Shown: positions 15,305 to 24,472, counted from the first letter of the stretch. The stretch: DNA of 64,000 nucleotides from Pseudomonas sp. RSB 5.4 (GCF_037126175.1 NZ_CP146986.1:5456501-5520500), one strand, 5' to 3'. Notes: generated by a model not told the origin, from the letters alone. A program made the numbers and translations.

Positions 15305-16326
15305 GCCCGGCCACCAATGTAGGCCGCTACCACGTCTATCCGACCGTGCCCCAACTCATAGCTGATTTGCCTCCGGGCCTCGCGATCAAGGTCCCTATCT
15401 ACCTGGCAACATTTGCCACCATTGATTGGCGCGGGGTGTTGGGTGATCTGCTCGTAGCGCTCACAGGCATACGCCGCTCGAAGCTCATGGAAACCTTTAA
15501 GGTCGTGGTCATGCAGGATGTCCCGTGCAGGGCGGATGACTTCTTGCAGTACGCCCAGGTAGCTTTCGTGTGGCGCAATCATGTTGCGGCTACCGGTTGG
15601 CGACACTAGCGTCGCGAACCTCAGTGCATGACGAATATGGTTATCCACCTCAATCCAACGTGGTGCCGAGGCGCCGGCGCGACCACCTTTGGTGCCGTCC
15701 TGGATGTTGATTTTGCCGCAGGCTTCAGTCTCACGGCTTAGCCGTGGCAGATCAGCCAAGATTACCTCACGCAAGCGCATTCCGGTGGCTCGCGCCAACA
15801 GAACGATTGCGGCGGCCCGTAGCTGATGTTGGCGACAAAGTGCATCGACGATCTGTTTAACCTTTGCGCGGTCTTGGCCCTGCGGCACCGACTGTCGAAC
15901 CCCGCTACGCTGCATACCCAACGCCTTGCTCGGGCTGGGTAATTTCACGGACTGATCACCGCGAAGCGCCGCCATGGTCCTGTTCACGCTGGAAAGCCGG
16001 TTTTGTGCGGTGCTGACAGCAAGCTCACCGCGCCTAACCACGTCGCTCAGATATGCCGCATAGTCGGCCAACACCTTCCGATCAACCTGCCGCGCATCAT
16101 TGATACCGGGCCCCTGTTCGGAGCGGCACCATCTGACGAATGCCTGCCACCGATCACAGTGCGCCTTAACCGTGCCGTAGTGGCCACCGCCGAACCTGTC
16201 CTTTAGCGCTTGCGGCCCTGCGTAGCTCAATTGCCTGCCGTAGCCAAAATTGCGGCCATCGCGTCTACCCACCAATCCCCGCCCCACGTCATCCCGCCAA
16301 GAATGTTGAGTGTTATCAGGGATCAA
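15301..16326 (-). CDS. Integrase_1-type tyrosine recombinase
   Basis: 341 aa site-specific recombinase. The catalytic set is readable in order: Arg in ARATGMRLREVIL, HxxR in KGFHELRAAYACERY, His in YELGHGRIDVV and Tyr in AAYIGGRA at the extreme C-terminus. The N-terminal part (VGRGLVGRRDGRNFGYGRQL, FGGGHYGTVKAHCDRWQAF) is the usual SAM-like core-binding region of these integrase-domain proteins. The start is a TTG with no nearby ATG, so the true N-terminus is uncertain. Recombinases of this type sit in mobile islands but away from the tRNA-adjacent integrase; they may catalyse a separate rearrangement or mark an older island. Confidence 0.8.
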   Translation of the reverse strand: MIPDNTQHSWRDDVGRGLVGRRDGRNFGYGRQLSYAGPQALKDRFGGGHYGTVKAHCDRWQAFVRWCRSEQGPGINDARQVDRKVLADYAAYLSDVVRRGELAVSTAQNRLSSVNRTMAALRGDQSVKLPSPSKALGMQRSGVRQSVPQGQDRAKVKQIVDALCRQHQLRAAAIVLLARATGMRLREVILADLPRLSRETEACGKINIQDGTKGGRAGASAPRWIEVDNHIRHALRFATLVSPTGSRNMIAPHESYLGVLQEVIRPARDILHDHDLKGFHELRAAYACERYEQITQHPAPINGGKCCQVDRDLDREARRQISYELGHGRIDVVAAYIGGRA

Positions 16327-16671
16327 GGCCCCTGCGACCTGTGGGGAATGTCCTCTTCGCGGGACTGGCGGCTCCTTACGACCGGGAGCAAGGGCATCTC
16401 ATGATCTGTCCTCCTGAGCACCGTTACCGGTGGGCGGGTGGAGGCTGCATTGGCTGACGAGACCAGCGCCTGGAGATCCTGAGCCGGGTGAACGCAGCAA
16501 TGCGATGATCGGGGCATGCCTGACTGTCAGTCAGGTGCAGTCCATTCCGTGGTCTGCGGCACCATCATCTACAGCGCTGTTGCTGGTGACATCGGCGTTT
16601 GTCACGCCGATTGTCACGAGGGGAGTTGCCGCAAAGCCAAGTGCGATGAGGGCTGCAGCAGTGTTAGAAGC

Positions 16672-16702
16672 GCCCGTCTCTTTCCAGGAGAAAGAGACGG
16701 GC
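16672..16702. repeat. Perfect 13-bp inverted repeat (hairpin)
   Basis: GCCCGTCTCTTTC at 16672-16684 and its exact complement GAAAGAGACGGGC at 16690-16702, separated by five bases. There is no T run on either side, so it is not a standard terminator. Its role is unknown. Confidence 0.7.
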
Positions 16703-17070
16703 ACAGGTTGGCGCAAGATTCGGCCAAGCGGATAGGTTGCTGCAGGGCAGCGAAGTAGGAGGTGTTGTCTGGCGCACGACGGCCATGATCTGAAGGGGGG
16801 CATCCATCACCGGGGAGGTGACCGGGCGAGCTGCCGGATGCGAATCGCCATTTGGGGGGAGAACCACCGCGACAGCGGCGTGACCTTCAAGGCTCGGGCC
16901 ACCTGGGTTGCTGTCATCGACAGCGCTTGCACGCCCAGTTCTACGCCTGTGGATAAACGCGGTCAAGGTACGAAATTCAGCGCCATTTTGGACTTTAAGA
17001 GCGGTTATCCACCGCTGGAATTCCATGGTAAATCCTGGACAACGTAGTCGCTTTTAGCTCTTCAAAGTGA

Positions 17071-17115
17071 GGTCCTTCCAAACAGGGCGGCTTTGCAGCC
17101 CTGTTTGGAAGGACC
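17071..17115. repeat. Perfect 18-bp inverted repeat (hairpin)
   Basis: GGTCCTTCCAAACAGGGC at 17071-17088 and its exact complement at 17098-17115, with a 9-base loop. It lies 86 bases past the end of the P4-type integrase gene, where it could end or stabilise that transcript, but no T run follows on the minus strand. It could also be a protein-binding or transposon-derived hairpin. Confidence 0.75.
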
Positions 17116-17201
17116 CGTGCTGAGAAGCGGATAAGCGAGGCTGCTTGCCCCGAATCTTGAACGTTCAGTTGTTGCTGCTGCCGTTCTTGCGCGGTACAGA
17201 G

Positions 17202-18458
17202 CTAGCGGATCGGCACCACGTTCTTGTCTCTGACTTGGCCGTACGCTGAGGCGAGCAGGCTGCCGGTGGCGGCTTTCTGGATGTACTCACTCCACCAAGC
17301 CATCATCGGGCGCCGGCGCTCGATGTAATCGGCCCGGTTGTAAGCGCTGCGCACCTCATCCTTGTCGACATGCGCCAGTGCGACCTCAATGAGTTCGGGG
17401 TCCCACCCATGTTCATTCAAGATGGTGCTGGCCATCGAGCGCATGCCGTGGCTGACCAAGCGATCCTGGAAGCCCATGCGTTTCAATGCCATGTTGGCCG
17501 TTTGGCTATTGGCGTGGGTGCGTGGATTTCTGTCAGCCGGGAAGACGTACTCGCGATGGCCGCTGTGAGTCTTCAGTGACTCCAGCAGTGCGACCGCGTG
17601 ATCACTCAACGGAATACTGTGTGGGCGGCGCTTCTTCATCCGCTCCGCAGGGATAGTCCAAACACGCCTTTCAAAGTCGATGTCAGCCCAGCGAGTAGTC
17701 GCTGCCTCGGCGGGGCGAGTCATCGTGTGTAACTGCCATTCGATCAGGCAGCGGGTGGTGCGTTTGATGCTGGCGTTCGCGATCTCCAGCATGAGCTCGG
17801 GGAGCTCTTCGGGTGGCAGCGCAGCCATGTTCTCTTTCTTAGGCTTCTTGAATACTGCCCTGATGCCGCCGAGCGGGTTGGCGAAGATCAGGCCGGAGTT
17901 TACGCCGTAGGTCATGATCTCGTTTAGCCGCTGGCTTAGACGCTTCACCGTCTCCAAGCTGCCTTTCGCCTCGATTGGACGAAGCAATCCGATCACCATC
18001 GGCGCGGTGATTTTCGTCAGTGGTGTCGTCTTCATATCGGGAAACACATGCAGCGTGAGCGACCGCCAAATATCCTCGGCGTAGGCCGGGGTCACCGAGT
18101 CTTTCTTGAGCTCGAACCAGGCGGTGGCCACGTTCTCGAAGGTATGTTCAGTTTCTGCGCGCTTGGCTTCATTCAACGTATTGCGCTGCACCTTTGGATC
18201 GATGCCTTGGGCGAGCAGCTCGCGGGCTTCGACTGCTTTCTTTCGTGCGTTCGCCAGTGACAGTTCGGGGTAGGTCCCGAAGCCGATGTTGATGCGCTTT
18301 TTGGTCACTGGTTCGCGGTAGTTGAAATTCCACAGCAACGAGCCGTTGCTGCGTACGCGGAGCTGCAAACCGTCGCCGTCAGTGAGGACGTAATCCTTGG
18401 ACGCGGGTTTGACTCCCTTGAGCTGTCGATCGGAGAGACGGAGGTTCTGGGCAGGCAT
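17202..18458 (-). CDS. P4-type tyrosine integrase of the ssrA-inserted island
   Basis: 418 aa from ATG 18458, chosen because GAGGAG lies about 7 bases upstream; a longer frame to 18560 lacks such a site and has an untypical start. The N-terminal DUF4102 domain (RLSDRQLKGVKPASKDYVLTD, INIGFGTYPELSLANARKKA) is followed by the core-binding and catalytic domains: Arg in MTRPAEAATTRW, HxxR in SHGMRSMASTIL, His in ALAHVDKDEVR and Tyr in SAYNR. Its 5' end faces the 3' end of ssrA, 187 bases away, the usual layout for an island using ssrA as attachment site. Confidence 0.92.
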   Translation of the reverse strand: MPAQNLRLSDRQLKGVKPASKDYVLTDGDGLQLRVRSNGSLLWNFNYREPVTKKRINIGFGTYPELSLANARKKAVEARELLAQGIDPKVQRNTLNEAKRAETEHTFENVATAWFELKKDSVTPAYAEDIWRSLTLHVFPDMKTTPLTKITAPMVIGLLRPIEAKGSLETVKRLSQRLNEIMTYGVNSGLIFANPLGGIRAVFKKPKKENMAALPPEELPELMLEIANASIKRTTRCLIEWQLHTMTRPAEAATTRWADIDFERRVWTIPAERMKKRRPHSIPLSDHAVALLESLKTHSGHREYVFPADRNPRTHANSQTANMALKRMGFQDRLVSHGMRSMASTILNEHGWDPELIEVALAHVDKDEVRSAYNRADYIERRRPMMAWWSEYIQKAATGSLLASAYGQVRDKNVVPIR

Positions 18459-18482
18459 GAGATTCTCCTCAGGCACTGATTC

Positions 18483-18532
18483 GGTATTCCAAAGATTAGC
18501 ACCGGGTGAGGTGGAATACCGCCTGGAATACC
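18483..18532. repeat. Repeated octamer GGAATACC upstream of the integrase
   Basis: GGAATACC occurs at 18513-18520 and 18525-18532 (12-base spacing), with the inverse GGTATTCC at 18483-18490. The cluster sits between the integrase start and ssrA, where arm-type integrase sites or an operator would be expected. The copies are plain to see; the role is inference. Confidence 0.5.
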
Positions 18533-18608
18533 CGAACGGTTGGAACTCAAAAACTCTCAAAAGACCGCAAAAGCGCTGGAGGCCGCGTGTTTACTGGATC
18601 GCAGGCAC

Positions 18609-18638
18609 AAAAAAAGACGCCCGTGGACGTCTTTTTTT
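18609..18638. terminator. Two-way intrinsic terminator after ssrA
   Basis: A run of seven A, GACG, an eight-base loop, CGTC and a run of seven T. It would stop ssrA transcripts (minus strand) 8 bases past the mature 3' end and also transcripts from the other side. Confidence 0.8.
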
Positions 18639-18645
18639 GATCATT

Positions 18646-19035
18646 TGGTGGAGCCGGGGGGATTTGAACCCCCGTCCGCCAGTGCTCCGCTGTCGGTACT
18701 ACATGCGTAGCCGTGTCTATTAAGTTAACCCTCAGCGACCCGACGGGCAGGGTGCTTTGGGCGAGTTGTGTAAGTTTTAGCCGCTTCGTCCACAACGTAC
18801 TGCACGGCGATTCTGTTCTATATGACAATCATTTCGGGTTTACAGACATCCCCTGATGATTGCTGGGCCCGAAGGCACCAGGAGTGCATGTCAGCTGCAA
18901 TTAAGCAGCGAGAGCAGCACCGTATTGGTCGTCATTGGCAACTATAAGAAGTTGCAACAGTGGATTTACGACTTCTGTTACCAAGTCGGCATGCACCTAA
19001 AGTTTCGTCACCGGCGTCGAATCCTAATCGGCCCC
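18646..19035 (-). ncRNA. ssrA: tmRNA (transfer-messenger RNA)
   Basis: About 390 bases. The 5' end GGGGCCGATTAGGATTCGAC and the 3' T arm and acceptor ending GGCTCCACCA (CCA encoded, complement of 18646-18655) are unmistakable. The tag frame, complement of 18901-18939, reads ANDDQYGAALAA then TAA, the fluorescens-type tag that differs from P. aeruginosa by Gln for Asn at position 5. tmRNA with SmpB (gene at 28310) rescues stalled ribosomes and tags the unfinished proteins for proteolysis. The 3' end is the likely attachment site of the island to its left. Confidence 0.97.
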
Positions 19036-19094
19036 GAACTCATTGCCTCGTACATCAGGTGAGGCAACAAGCTTGCGCAGTGTACGCCAAACGG

Positions 19095-19126
19095 CCCCCG
19101 AGGCCAACCCGAAGGTTGGCCGGGGC
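19095..19126 (-). terminator. Hairpin after the small exported protein gene
   Basis: GGCCAACC, loop CGAA, GGTTGGCC with an outer CCCC/GGGG extension across a two-base bulge. It begins just past the stop of the minus-strand gene ending at 19132. The T run is poor, so it may be a weak terminator or only protect the 3' end. Confidence 0.5.
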
Positions 19127-19131
19127 GTGAA

Positions 19132-19410
19132 TCAGTTGTTGGTGCCGCTGGATTTACGCAGTTCCACGATGGTTTGCGAGGTTTCCGCAATGCAGTCGTC
19201 GATTTTGCCTTGGGCCTTGAGCGCCTTGGCTTTGGCAACACTGGTTTCAGCGCGCTGAGTCAGTTCTGGATTCGAAGACAACTGCCCTTTGGCATTGTCG
19301 ATGGTCTGGATATTGGCATCGCACAGGTCGGCAGGCTTGTCGGCGGCGAACGAGGTGGAGGCCAGCATCGAGGCAGTAACGAACAGACCTAACAGTACAG
19401 AACGTTTCAT
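19132..19410 (-). CDS. Small exported protein of unknown function
   Basis: 92 aa from ATG 19410, preceded by AAGGAG. The N-terminus MKRSVLLGLFVTASMLASTSFA is a clear Sec signal peptide with cleavage expected after SFA, leaving a periplasmic protein of about 70 residues. The mature part is helical and charged (AETSVAKAKALKAQGKIDDC) with two cysteines (in DLCDAN and DDCIAE) that could form a disulfide. No family is recognised. It stands alone between ssrA and dld. Confidence 0.8.
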   Translation of the reverse strand: MKRSVLLGLFVTASMLASTSFAADKPADLCDANIQTIDNAKGQLSSNPELTQRAETSVAKAKALKAQGKIDDCIAETSQTIVELRKSSGTNN

Positions 19411-19539
19411 GTGTATCTCCTTGAACTGAGGGTTCCAGACTTCGCTGGCCGTCAGGACGGGCAACCGAGTGGAAGAAAAGCCCCGATTTTCGGGGTCTGT
19501 TCTGTGGACTACGGTCGCGCGCAAGGGTTCTATTTTTCT

Positions 19540-22350
19540 TCAGCAGGCCTTGGCGCGGGTCACCCGATCCACCAGATAGACCAGTCCGTGATAGTCGATG
19601 CCGCCGTGCTGCGTCAGGCCGATCTCGCAGGTGCGACTGGTGGAGATCCCCTCGCTGCAGTGCTGCACCGCGTCCTTGAGGGTGCGCAGCGAATGGCTGT
19701 TCAGCTCCGGTGTGGTGAAGCCCTTGTCGCCGGCAAACCCGCAACAATGAATGCCTTCCGGGATCACTACGGTCTTGCTGCATTTGCGCGCGAGATCGAT
19801 CAACGCCTGGCTTTCGCCCAGATGCTGTGTGCTGCAGGTCACGTGAACCGCAATCGGTGCTTCCTGCGGGGTGAACTCCAGACGATCGAGAAGATGCGTA
19901 CGGATGAAGCGCACCGGGTCGTACAGATCCAGGCGCACATTTCCCACGTCCTGCACCAGGCGCAAGGTGCACGGGCTGGTGTCGCAGTAGATCGGATCGA
20001 GCCCGCCACGACTGGCATGGAGGAGGGCGCTGATGAGTTCCTGGCGTTTGTGTTCGGCCTGTTCGGCGTAGCCCTTGGAGGCAAACGGCTGACCGCAGCA
20101 GAGGTTGTCCTGGTTGTCCGGGAAGACTACTTGGTAACCGGCCTTTTCCAGCAGGCCACGGGTCTTGTCGTACAGCGACATCTGCTCCTTGTCGCCGGCT
20201 GCCGGGCCCATCACCCGTGAAACGCAGGCGGCCAGATAGACCACGCGCGGCCGTTCGTCCGACACGCTCGGGCTGAAGCGAATGGCTTTTTCCGGTTGCG
20301 GCATCGCATTGGTCCACAGCGGCACCTGGCCTTTGGACAAGCGCGTCAGCGTCGCCGAAAGCTTGGCCAGACGCGGTGCGCCGAGCAGCATCCGTGCGCC
20401 GTTGGCCACGTGCAGGGTGAAACGTGCGCCTTGCAGGGTCTTGGCGAAATGTCCTTCGATCCAGTCAGCGGTTTTCTGATGCGTGGCGTTGCGGGCGCGG
20501 AGCTTTTTCACCAGTTCGCCGGTATTGATGCCTACGGGGCAGCGCTGCGCGCACAAGCCTGTTGCGGCGCAGGTTTCAATGCCTTGGTATTCGTAGGCTT
20601 GTTCCAGCTCGGTGGTGTCAACGCCGGCGCGTTTCTTCGCTTGAATGTCACGCCAGATCACGATGCGCTGACGCGGGCTGAGGGTCAGGCCTTTCGACGG
20701 GCAGACCGGTTCGCAGAAGCCGCACTCGATGCATTTATCAACAATCTCGTCAGCCGCCGGCAGCGGCTTGAGGTGCTTGAGGTGGATCTGCGGATCTTCG
20801 CTGAGCACCACGTCCGGATTGAGGATGCCGTTGGGATCGAGCAGGCGTTTAAGCTGCCACATCAACTGGTAGGCGTCGCTGCCCCATTCCAGCTCAACGA
20901 ACGGCGCCATGTTGCGCCCGGTGCCGTGTTCGGCCTTGAGCGAACCGCCGAACTCCACCGCCACCAGTTGCGCCACGTCGTCCATGAACGCCTGATAGCG
21001 TGCGACTTCTTCCGGACTGTTGAAGCCTTGGGTGAAGACGAAGTGCAGATTGCCTTCCAGTGCGTGTCCGAAAAGAATCGCTTCATCGTAGGCATGTTTG
21101 TCGAACAGCGCGATCAGGCGATTGACGCCGATAGCCAGTTGCTCGACCGGGAAGGTCACGTCTTCGATGATTACCGTGGTGCCGGTTTTGCGCACGGCGC
21201 CGACGGCGGGGAAGGTGTCCTTGCGGATCGCCCAGAGCTTGGCGTTCTCGGTCGGGTCTTCGGTGAAGTCGACCTGTTTTTCCACCGGGAAACTGGCCAG
21301 CGAAGCCATGATCTGCGCCAGCTGTTCCTGCAGCAAAGTGGATGAGGCGGCGCGGGATTCGATCAGCAGCGCGCAGGCATTGTTCGACAGGTGTTGTACG
21401 AAATCCGGCATGCCCGGTTTTTCCTGCACCGAACGCAGGCTGCGTCGATCCAGCAGTTCGACGGCTGATACAGGTTGGCTTTTCAGCACGGTGACCGCGT
21501 TGCAGCAGGTTTCCACATCCGGGAACACGATCAGTGCCGAGGCCTTGTTCGGATGGTCGATCACCGTGTCGTAGGTCACCGCACTGATGAAGCCGAGCGT
21601 GCCTTCGGAGCCGACCAGCAGGTGGCTCAAGATATCCACAGGCTCGTCGAAATCCACCAGGGCGTTGAGTGACAGGCCGGTAGTATTTTTCAGACGGTAT
21701 TTGTGGCGAATTCTCGCCGCCAGTTCGGCATTGGCGCGGGTCTCGCGGCCCAATGTCGCCAGGCGCTCCAGTAGATCGCCGTGGCTGGCGCGAAACGCGG
21801 CGACACTGGCGGCGTCTTCGGTATCGAGGCGCGTGCCGTCGGCAAGAACCAGACGAATCCCGGCCAGTGTGTGATAGGTGTTTTGCGCGGTGCCGCAGCA
21901 CATGCCGCTAGCGTTGTTGGCGACGATGCCGCCGATTTTGCAGGCGTTGATCGATGCCGGATCCGGGCCGATCTTGCGCCCGAACGGTGCCAGCCACGCG
22001 TTGGCCTGCGCGCCGATCACCCCGGGTTGCAGGCGAATCTGCATGCCTTGGCCGCGAATCTCACGAGCGTTCCAGTTATCCCCCAGCACGATCAACACCG
22101 AATCGCTGATCGCCTGCCCGGACAAACTGGTGCCAGCGGCGCGGAAGGTCACCGGGACCTGATCGCGCTGGGCCAGTTTCAACAGCGCCACCACTTCGTC
22201 CTCGGACTCGACGCGGATCACCAGTTTGGGAATCAGCCGATAAAAACTGGCGTCGGTGCCGAAGGCCAAGGTCGACAGCGGATCGTCGAAACGGCGTTCC
22301 GCTGGTATCAGTTGCTGCGCATCACGCAGGAAATTCACCGGAAGCGTCAT
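19540..22350 (-). CDS. dld: FAD- and Fe-S-dependent D-lactate dehydrogenase (Dld-II type)
   Basis: 936 aa from ATG 22350, overlapping the lutC stop (ATGA). It oxidises D-lactate to pyruvate and passes electrons to the membrane chain. The N-terminal FAD-binding region has RAAGTSLSGQAISDSVLI; the cap domain follows. Two 4Fe-4S ferredoxin motifs are CIECGFCEPVCP and CAATGLCAQRCP, around residues 540-620. The last third has two CCG-type domains (LCCGQPFASKG and HCCGFAGDKG). It ends the lactate operon, so D-lactate use is transcribed together with L-lactate use. Confidence 0.9.
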   Translation of the reverse strand: MTLPVNFLRDAQQLIPAERRFDDPLSTLAFGTDASFYRLIPKLVIRVESEDEVVALLKLAQRDQVPVTFRAAGTSLSGQAISDSVLIVLGDNWNAREIRGQGMQIRLQPGVIGAQANAWLAPFGRKIGPDPASINACKIGGIVANNASGMCCGTAQNTYHTLAGIRLVLADGTRLDTEDAASVAAFRASHGDLLERLATLGRETRANAELAARIRHKYRLKNTTGLSLNALVDFDEPVDILSHLLVGSEGTLGFISAVTYDTVIDHPNKASALIVFPDVETCCNAVTVLKSQPVSAVELLDRRSLRSVQEKPGMPDFVQHLSNNACALLIESRAASSTLLQEQLAQIMASLASFPVEKQVDFTEDPTENAKLWAIRKDTFPAVGAVRKTGTTVIIEDVTFPVEQLAIGVNRLIALFDKHAYDEAILFGHALEGNLHFVFTQGFNSPEEVARYQAFMDDVAQLVAVEFGGSLKAEHGTGRNMAPFVELEWGSDAYQLMWQLKRLLDPNGILNPDVVLSEDPQIHLKHLKPLPAADEIVDKCIECGFCEPVCPSKGLTLSPRQRIVIWRDIQAKKRAGVDTTELEQAYEYQGIETCAATGLCAQRCPVGINTGELVKKLRARNATHQKTADWIEGHFAKTLQGARFTLHVANGARMLLGAPRLAKLSATLTRLSKGQVPLWTNAMPQPEKAIRFSPSVSDERPRVVYLAACVSRVMGPAAGDKEQMSLYDKTRGLLEKAGYQVVFPDNQDNLCCGQPFASKGYAEQAEHKRQELISALLHASRGGLDPIYCDTSPCTLRLVQDVGNVRLDLYDPVRFIRTHLLDRLEFTPQEAPIAVHVTCSTQHLGESQALIDLARKCSKTVVIPEGIHCCGFAGDKGFTTPELNSHSLRTLKDAVQHCSEGISTSRTCEIGLTQHGGIDYHGLVYLVDRVTRAKAC

Positions 22351-23018
22351 TGGTCCTCCAGGATCAGCACCACAAGGTCTTTCGGGCCGTGGGCGCCGTA
22401 GGCCAGCACTTGTTCGATGTCGGCAGTTTTCGACGGGCCGGACACCAGCAGCGCGTTGGTCGGCATGCCTTGGGCCCACTCGAATTCCTGTTGCACTTGA
22501 TAGAAGTTGTCGCGGATTTCGCTGGCCTTGAGCAGGGCGAAATGCACCGGCGGCACCAGGCTTATCAGTCGCGGTTCTTCACGGGTTGGCCAAAGGATCA
22601 GGCTACCGGTCGCGGCGATGGCGCCGAGGGTGCCGGTGAGGCTGGCCGGGGTGTCGTTGAACAGCTCGGCTTTCCATTCTTCCATCGGCCGGTTGTAGGA
22701 CTTCAGCGTCGGCAGATCAGGATTGTTCGCCCAGTGTTGTGTGATGCGCTGCCCGTGGGGTGTAGTCGGTGCGATCAGCAGGCTCGGTAGCTGACGGTCA
22801 CGCAGCAATTGCGCGAGCAGCGCCGGCCAGTCTGCGCCAGTAGTCAGATGGATCTCGGTGTGCACCGCTTCCATCAGTTTGCGCAGTTGCGGGATACGTT
22901 GCTCGGCGCTGTAGGTGTAAGGCTGCGTCACCAGATCGACGTCGAAGTCGTCGGCAATCGGTGTGGCGCCGGTCAGACTTTTCCGTAGCTTGGCGAGGAT
23001 ATTTTGCTTGGCGCTCAT
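22347..23018 (-). CDS. lutC: L-lactate utilisation protein LutC/LldG family
   Basis: 223 aa of the LUD (DUF162) family. With LutA and LutB it forms the Fe-S L-lactate oxidase that replaces the flavin enzyme LldD. The start SAKQNILAKLRKSL and the C-terminal block NALLVSGPSKTADIEQVLAYGAHGP are typical. It overlaps lutB by one base at its start and dld by four at its end. No cluster motif is expected in this subunit and none is seen. Confidence 0.9.
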   Translation of the reverse strand: MSAKQNILAKLRKSLTGATPIADDFDVDLVTQPYTYSAEQRIPQLRKLMEAVHTEIHLTTGADWPALLAQLLRDRQLPSLLIAPTTPHGQRITQHWANNPDLPTLKSYNRPMEEWKAELFNDTPASLTGTLGAIAATGSLILWPTREEPRLISLVPPVHFALLKASEIRDNFYQVQQEFEWAQGMPTNALLVSGPSKTADIEQVLAYGAHGPKDLVVLILEDQ

Positions 23019-24472
23019 CAGCGGTCTCCCTGTTTGGCCAGATGTTCGCGGGCCATGTCATGCAGTGAGCGGGCGGCGGGTTTGGGTGCGCTGTGGTTTT
23101 GCGTCCATGGGCCGATATGGCTCGGGATCAGGGCGCGCAAGCGCGTGGCGAAGAACCCGAACAACCGATACAGCGTCGGCGAGCTGTTGAGTTTCGCCCA
23201 GGCGTTCCAGATGAAGCGTTCCTTGCGCGAATACTTGCTGCCCTGGCCGCGCATCACTTGATGCGGACTGTCCGGGGCTTTGACGTTTTCTTCGCGCAGA
23301 CGCCGCAGCAGGGCGGGGATCGGAATTTTTACCGGGCACACTTCACCGCAGGCACCGCACAACGACGAAGCGCTCGGATGATCCGGGACTTTCGCCAGAC
23401 CGACCATGTGCGGCGTGATGATTTTGCCGATCGGTCCCGGGTACACCTCGCCGTAAGTGTGACCACCGACGCGGGTGTAGACCGGGCAATGGTTCATGCA
23501 GGCACCGCAGCGGATGCAGTTCAGGGTCTGGCGCAGCTCGCTATCGGCAAAGGCCTGGCTGCGACCGTTGTCGAGCAGGACCAGGTGCACTTCCTGTGGG
23601 CCGTCGAGTTCATGTTCCTTGCGCGGGCCGGAGATCATGTTGACGTAAGTGGTGATCGGAATGCCCAGCGCCGAGCGGGTCAGCAGCGATAGCAGTGGCA
23701 CCACATCGCGCAGGTTTTCCACAACCTTTTCGATGCCGGTAACGGCGATGTGCACCGGCGGCACGGTGGTGGTCATGCGCCCGTTGCCTTCGTTTTCCAC
23801 CAGCAGCAGGGTGCCGGTCTCGGCCACGGCGAAGTTGACGCCGGAAACGCCGATGTCCGCTTCGAAGAATTTCTGCCGCAGGACCCTGCGACCGATCTGA
23901 ATGAGTTGGTCAACGTCCTTGGTGTACTCCACGCCAAGTTTGTCGTGGAACAAGGACGCGACCTGACCGGCATTCTTGTGGATCGCCGGCATAATGATGT
24001 GTGAAGGCTTCTCGTGGTCGAGCTGGACGATGTATTCCCCCATGTCGGACTCCAGGCATTCAACACCTTGAGCCTCGAGGAAATGGTTCATCTCCATCTC
24101 TTCGCTGACCATCGATTTGCCCTTGATCACTTGCCGCGCCTCGTGAGCGCGGATGATCGATAAGACGATGCCATTGGCCTCGTCCACCGTTTCCGCCCAG
24201 TGCACTGTCACACCGTTGCGGGTCAGGTTCTGTTCCAGTTGCTCGAGCAGGTCGGGCAACTTGGAGAGCGCACGCGCCCTGATCGAGTTGCCCAGAGCGC
24301 GCAAGTGTTCTCTTTCGTGGGCATCGCTGAAAGCCGCTGCCCGCTTGGTCATCAGTGAATCCATCGCAGTGCGGAAGTTGTTCCGTAGCTGCTGATCGCC
24401 CAAGGCGTTGTGCGCCCGGGTGCGGAAGTCTTCTTCTACGGCAACCGTAGGAATAATCGTCGAGGTGCTCAT
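23018..24472 (-). CDS. lutB: L-lactate utilisation iron-sulfur protein LutB/LldF
   Basis: 484 aa. The LUD domain (HIIMPAIHKNAGQVASLFHD, GVNFAVAETGTLLLVENEGN) precedes two 4Fe-4S motifs, CIRCGACMNHCPVYT (about residue 315) and SLCGACGEVCPVKIP (about 365). It carries electrons within the LutABC complex that oxidises L-lactate to pyruvate. It overlaps lutA by four bases and lutC by one. Length and motif order match the family. Confidence 0.93.
   Translation of the reverse strand: MSTSTIIPTVAVEEDFRTRAHNALGDQQLRNNFRTAMDSLMTKRAAAFSDAHEREHLRALGNSIRARALSKLPDLLEQLEQNLTRNGVTVHWAETVDEANGIVLSIIRAHEARQVIKGKSMVSEEMEMNHFLEAQGVECLESDMGEYIVQLDHEKPSHIIMPAIHKNAGQVASLFHDKLGVEYTKDVDQLIQIGRRVLRQKFFEADIGVSGVNFAVAETGTLLLVENEGNGRMTTTVPPVHIAVTGIEKVVENLRDVVPLLSLLTRSALGIPITTYVNMISGPRKEHELDGPQEVHLVLLDNGRSQAFADSELRQTLNCIRCGACMNHCPVYTRVGGHTYGEVYPGPIGKIITPHMVGLAKVPDHPSASSLCGACGEVCPVKIPIPALLRRLREENVKAPDSPHQVMRGQGSKYSRKERFIWNAWAKLNSSPTLYRLFGFFATRLRALIPSHIGPWTQNHSAPKPAARSLHDMAREHLAKQGDR

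Larger units (their letters stand above)
16327..17201. other. Non-coding stretch between the two recombinase genes
   Basis: About 875 bases with only motif-free short frames on both strands. It contains two perfect inverted repeats, listed separately, neither followed by a T run. Otherwise I see nothing that supports a gene; decayed coding sequence or a structured RNA are both possible. Confidence 0.5.

Noticed and set aside
16531..17026. Overlapping minus-strand frames of 90 and 120 residues between the recombinases
   Set aside because: They overlap each other, cross a perfect hairpin and show Pro/Arg/Ala-rich compositions typical of out-of-frame GC-rich DNA.
1..18646. CRISPR array or prophage genes in the island
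   Set aside because: No regularly spaced repeats and no phage structural, lysis or replication genes were seen.
18856..19062. Protein-coding frame within ssrA
   Set aside because: The stretch is tmRNA; its only real coding part is the 12-residue tag on the other strand.
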